From Planctomycetota bacterium (lineage in GTDB: Bacteria; Planctomycetota; Planctomycetia; Pirellulales; UBA7805), in NCBI GenBank assembly GCA_021413705.1, contig JAIOPX010000016.1, positions 1-64,000 of the forward strand: a stretch of 64,000 nucleotides of DNA, given 5' to 3'. Position numbers and translations under genes: made by a program. The notes under the pieces are model-generated. The model did not search any database. It saw only the letters and a program-made list of their open reading frames with translations, and was not told the origin of the DNA. Below, piece by piece: positions 62,377-64,000 of this stretch; position 1 is the first letter of the stretch; each line of letters starts with the position of its first letter.

Positions 62377-64000
62377 TCATGCAACAGGGGCCAGGGCTTC
62401 CTGGAGGACGGCTTCGAGTAAGCGACGACTATCGGTGTGCGTGGTGGAGAGTTGCGCCTCAAGTCCGTCACACAGCGCCATGAGTTCGTCCACTTTAGCA
62501 ACAATGCGATGTTGCTCAGCCAGCGGCGGGAAGTAGAACTTGGCGCCTGCGATGCGTTTCAATGCTAACTTGGGCTGAGCCATCTGCTTGGTTTTCTCAA
62601 GGAACTGCGCCTGTACAAAGTCGGATCGCAGCGTCAGTAAGAAGAAACGCCCATCAATTCCTCGAAAAACAATCTTCGCCGCATTTTCCGTGAGATTCTG
62701 GCCATCGAGGGATTCGGGAATACTGCCTACGGCTCCTATGGTGCCCGCGATGGTGATGTAGAGATCTTCCTTATTGATAATGTAGCGAGCAATCTCTGCT
62801 TGCACCCCAGACGAAATATACTTCAGACCGGTTTCCGAAATCGTGCCGTTCTTCATGTCCGTTACGCGAATGTAGTAATGCGAAGTTGGAGTCTCTGAGA
62901 ACCCCGCCCCGTTTGGCAGACGTTTACCACCTTGTATGATTGCCACGTCATTTACATAAGCCCCAACCCAACCCGGCGGCGCATCATTCAATTCATCTTG
63001 AAGAGAGTATTCCACGTCATCGGATTGTCGGATTCGCCTTTCAACGACAAGTGCGGCTCTAGCTGCCTTGATTCGGTCGAATAATAATTTCGCGGGTTCG
63101 TCATTAGGATCCTGAGAGATGAGTTGGCCACGGACGGCTAGGTTCAATATGGTTTGGCGGAGTTGCTGGATGTGCTGAGGGCGGGTTGTAAGACGGGGCA
63201 GGTGGTCGAGGACGAACGCGGCGGCGGTTCGGAGTGATGGCAATGCATCGGGACATTCCGTACTGCCTGACGCCGTGGGAGTGGCAACATTAAGCTGGGC
63301 GAGCGCCGCGGCCGTCAGCCGGTCCCGTCGTCGCTCCCGCTTCGCCTGGGCCGCCTCCAACTGGTCGCACAACCCCATCAGTTCCTCCACTTTGGCGACG
63401 ATTCGATACTGTTCGGCGAGTGGGGGAAGGGGTATCAGTGCCGGAGCCATTCTCTTCAACGTCAATCGGGTGATGGCTGCGCCCTTCATGAAGCTGCGCA
63501 TCTGTTCGTAAAAGAATGGAGAACGAAGAAAAGCGACCACCAAACTGTTGTAAACACCTTTTGCAAGTTTAAGGAGTGCGACGCTTGAGAGCAGACTGAA
63601 CGGTTCATCCAGGGTGTTTATCGTAACCACCCCGGTGGTGGCACCGTCCTTTATGTAAAGAATGTCACCCTTCTCAGGATTGCAACGTGAGTAAATCTCG
63701 TTATGGGTTGCCGCATCGATATAGGTGATGTTATCGAGGGATACACCCTCAGGCTTAATATTCTTGGCAGTTATATACTTGAAATCGCCTTGCGGATGGT
63801 TGGGTGGCGAATGATGGGTTCCATCAGTCAACTTAGTGAGTAAATCGATAAGTCTCACCCATTCCCAACCTGCCGGGAGAACGAACGGTGTGTCGGCTAC
63901 CGACATTTCTTCTAACTCTGCATGTCGTCGGAGTTCACCACTCTCAATGAGGAGCGCCTTCTCGGCTTGAATCCTTTCGAGCAACTCTGATGCCGGTTCA
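62377..64000 (-). CDS. hsdS: Type I restriction-modification specificity subunit HsdS (5' end beyond window)
   Basis: Two TRD halves each ending 'P(L)PPLAEQ(Y/H)RIVAKV(E/D)ELM.LCD.LEA'; 'LPAGWEWVRLIDLL'; frame stays open to the window edge as EPASELLERIQAEKA. Confidence 0.95.
   Translation of the reverse strand, partial: EPASELLERIQAEKALLIESGELRRHAELEEMSVADTPFVLPAGWEWVRLIDLLTKLTDGTHHSPPNHPQGDFKYITAKNIKPEGVSLDNITYIDAATHNEIYSRCNPEKGDILYIKDGATTGVVTINTLDEPFSLLSSVALLKLAKGVYNSLVVAFLRSPFFYEQMRSFMKGAAITRLTLKRMAPALIPLPPLAEQYRIVAKVEELMGLCDQLEAAQAKRERRRDRLTAAALAQLNVATPTASGSTECPDALPSLRTAAAFVLDHLPRLTTRPQHIQQLRQTILNLAVRGQLISQDPNDEPAKLLFDRIKAARAALVVERRIRQSDDVEYSLQDELNDAPPGWVGAYVNDVAIIQGGKRLPNGAGFSETPTSHYYIRVTDMKNGTISETGLKYISSGVQAEIARYIINKEDLYITIAGTIGAVGSIPESLDGQNLTENAAKIVFRGIDGRFFLLTLRSDFVQAQFLEKTKQMAQPKLALKRIAGAKFYFPPLAEQHRIVAKVDELMALCDGLEAQLSTTHTDSRRLLEAVLQEALAPVA

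Overview
The window looks like planctomycete chromosomal DNA. This is inferred from gene style and from short intergenic palindromic repeats; I ran no database search. Core and housekeeping content on the left and middle: Tad/Flp pilus genes (cpaF-tadB-tadC plus a TPR lipoprotein), fabI, purH, trpC, holA, dinB, a pterin dehydratase, a ribose-type ABC sugar transporter operon, a Ser/Thr kinase, tRNA-Ala(CGC), and PQQ-propeller, DoxX and ferredoxin genes. A pair of large hybrid sensor kinases includes one 2389-aa protein with about 15 tandem 92-aa HAMP-type repeats. Two regions look accessory. (1) About 17.1-23.7 kb holds an HsdR N-terminal relic, a STAND-type NTPase with a nuclease-like N-terminus (Avs/AVAST-like) broken by one frameshift and one in-frame stop, and an ORF6N gene with an ORF6N relic bracketed by 77-bp direct repeats. 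(2) From about 52.2 kb to the right edge there is a 3' tRNA-Asp-like fragment (possible att site), a wHTH relic, a candidate Panacea (DUF4065) antitoxin plus 2-TM membrane protein operon, a zinc-ribbon/TPR/GYF protein, a trypsin-like protease, a strongly structured intergenic RNA candidate with an Rho-independent terminator, and a type I HsdS gene with a downstream DUF262 protein. No CRISPR array and no rRNA genes were seen. The best candidates for an undescribed system are the Panacea/membrane-protein pair, the structured locus at about 60.36-60.59 kb, and the DUF262 protein next to HsdS.
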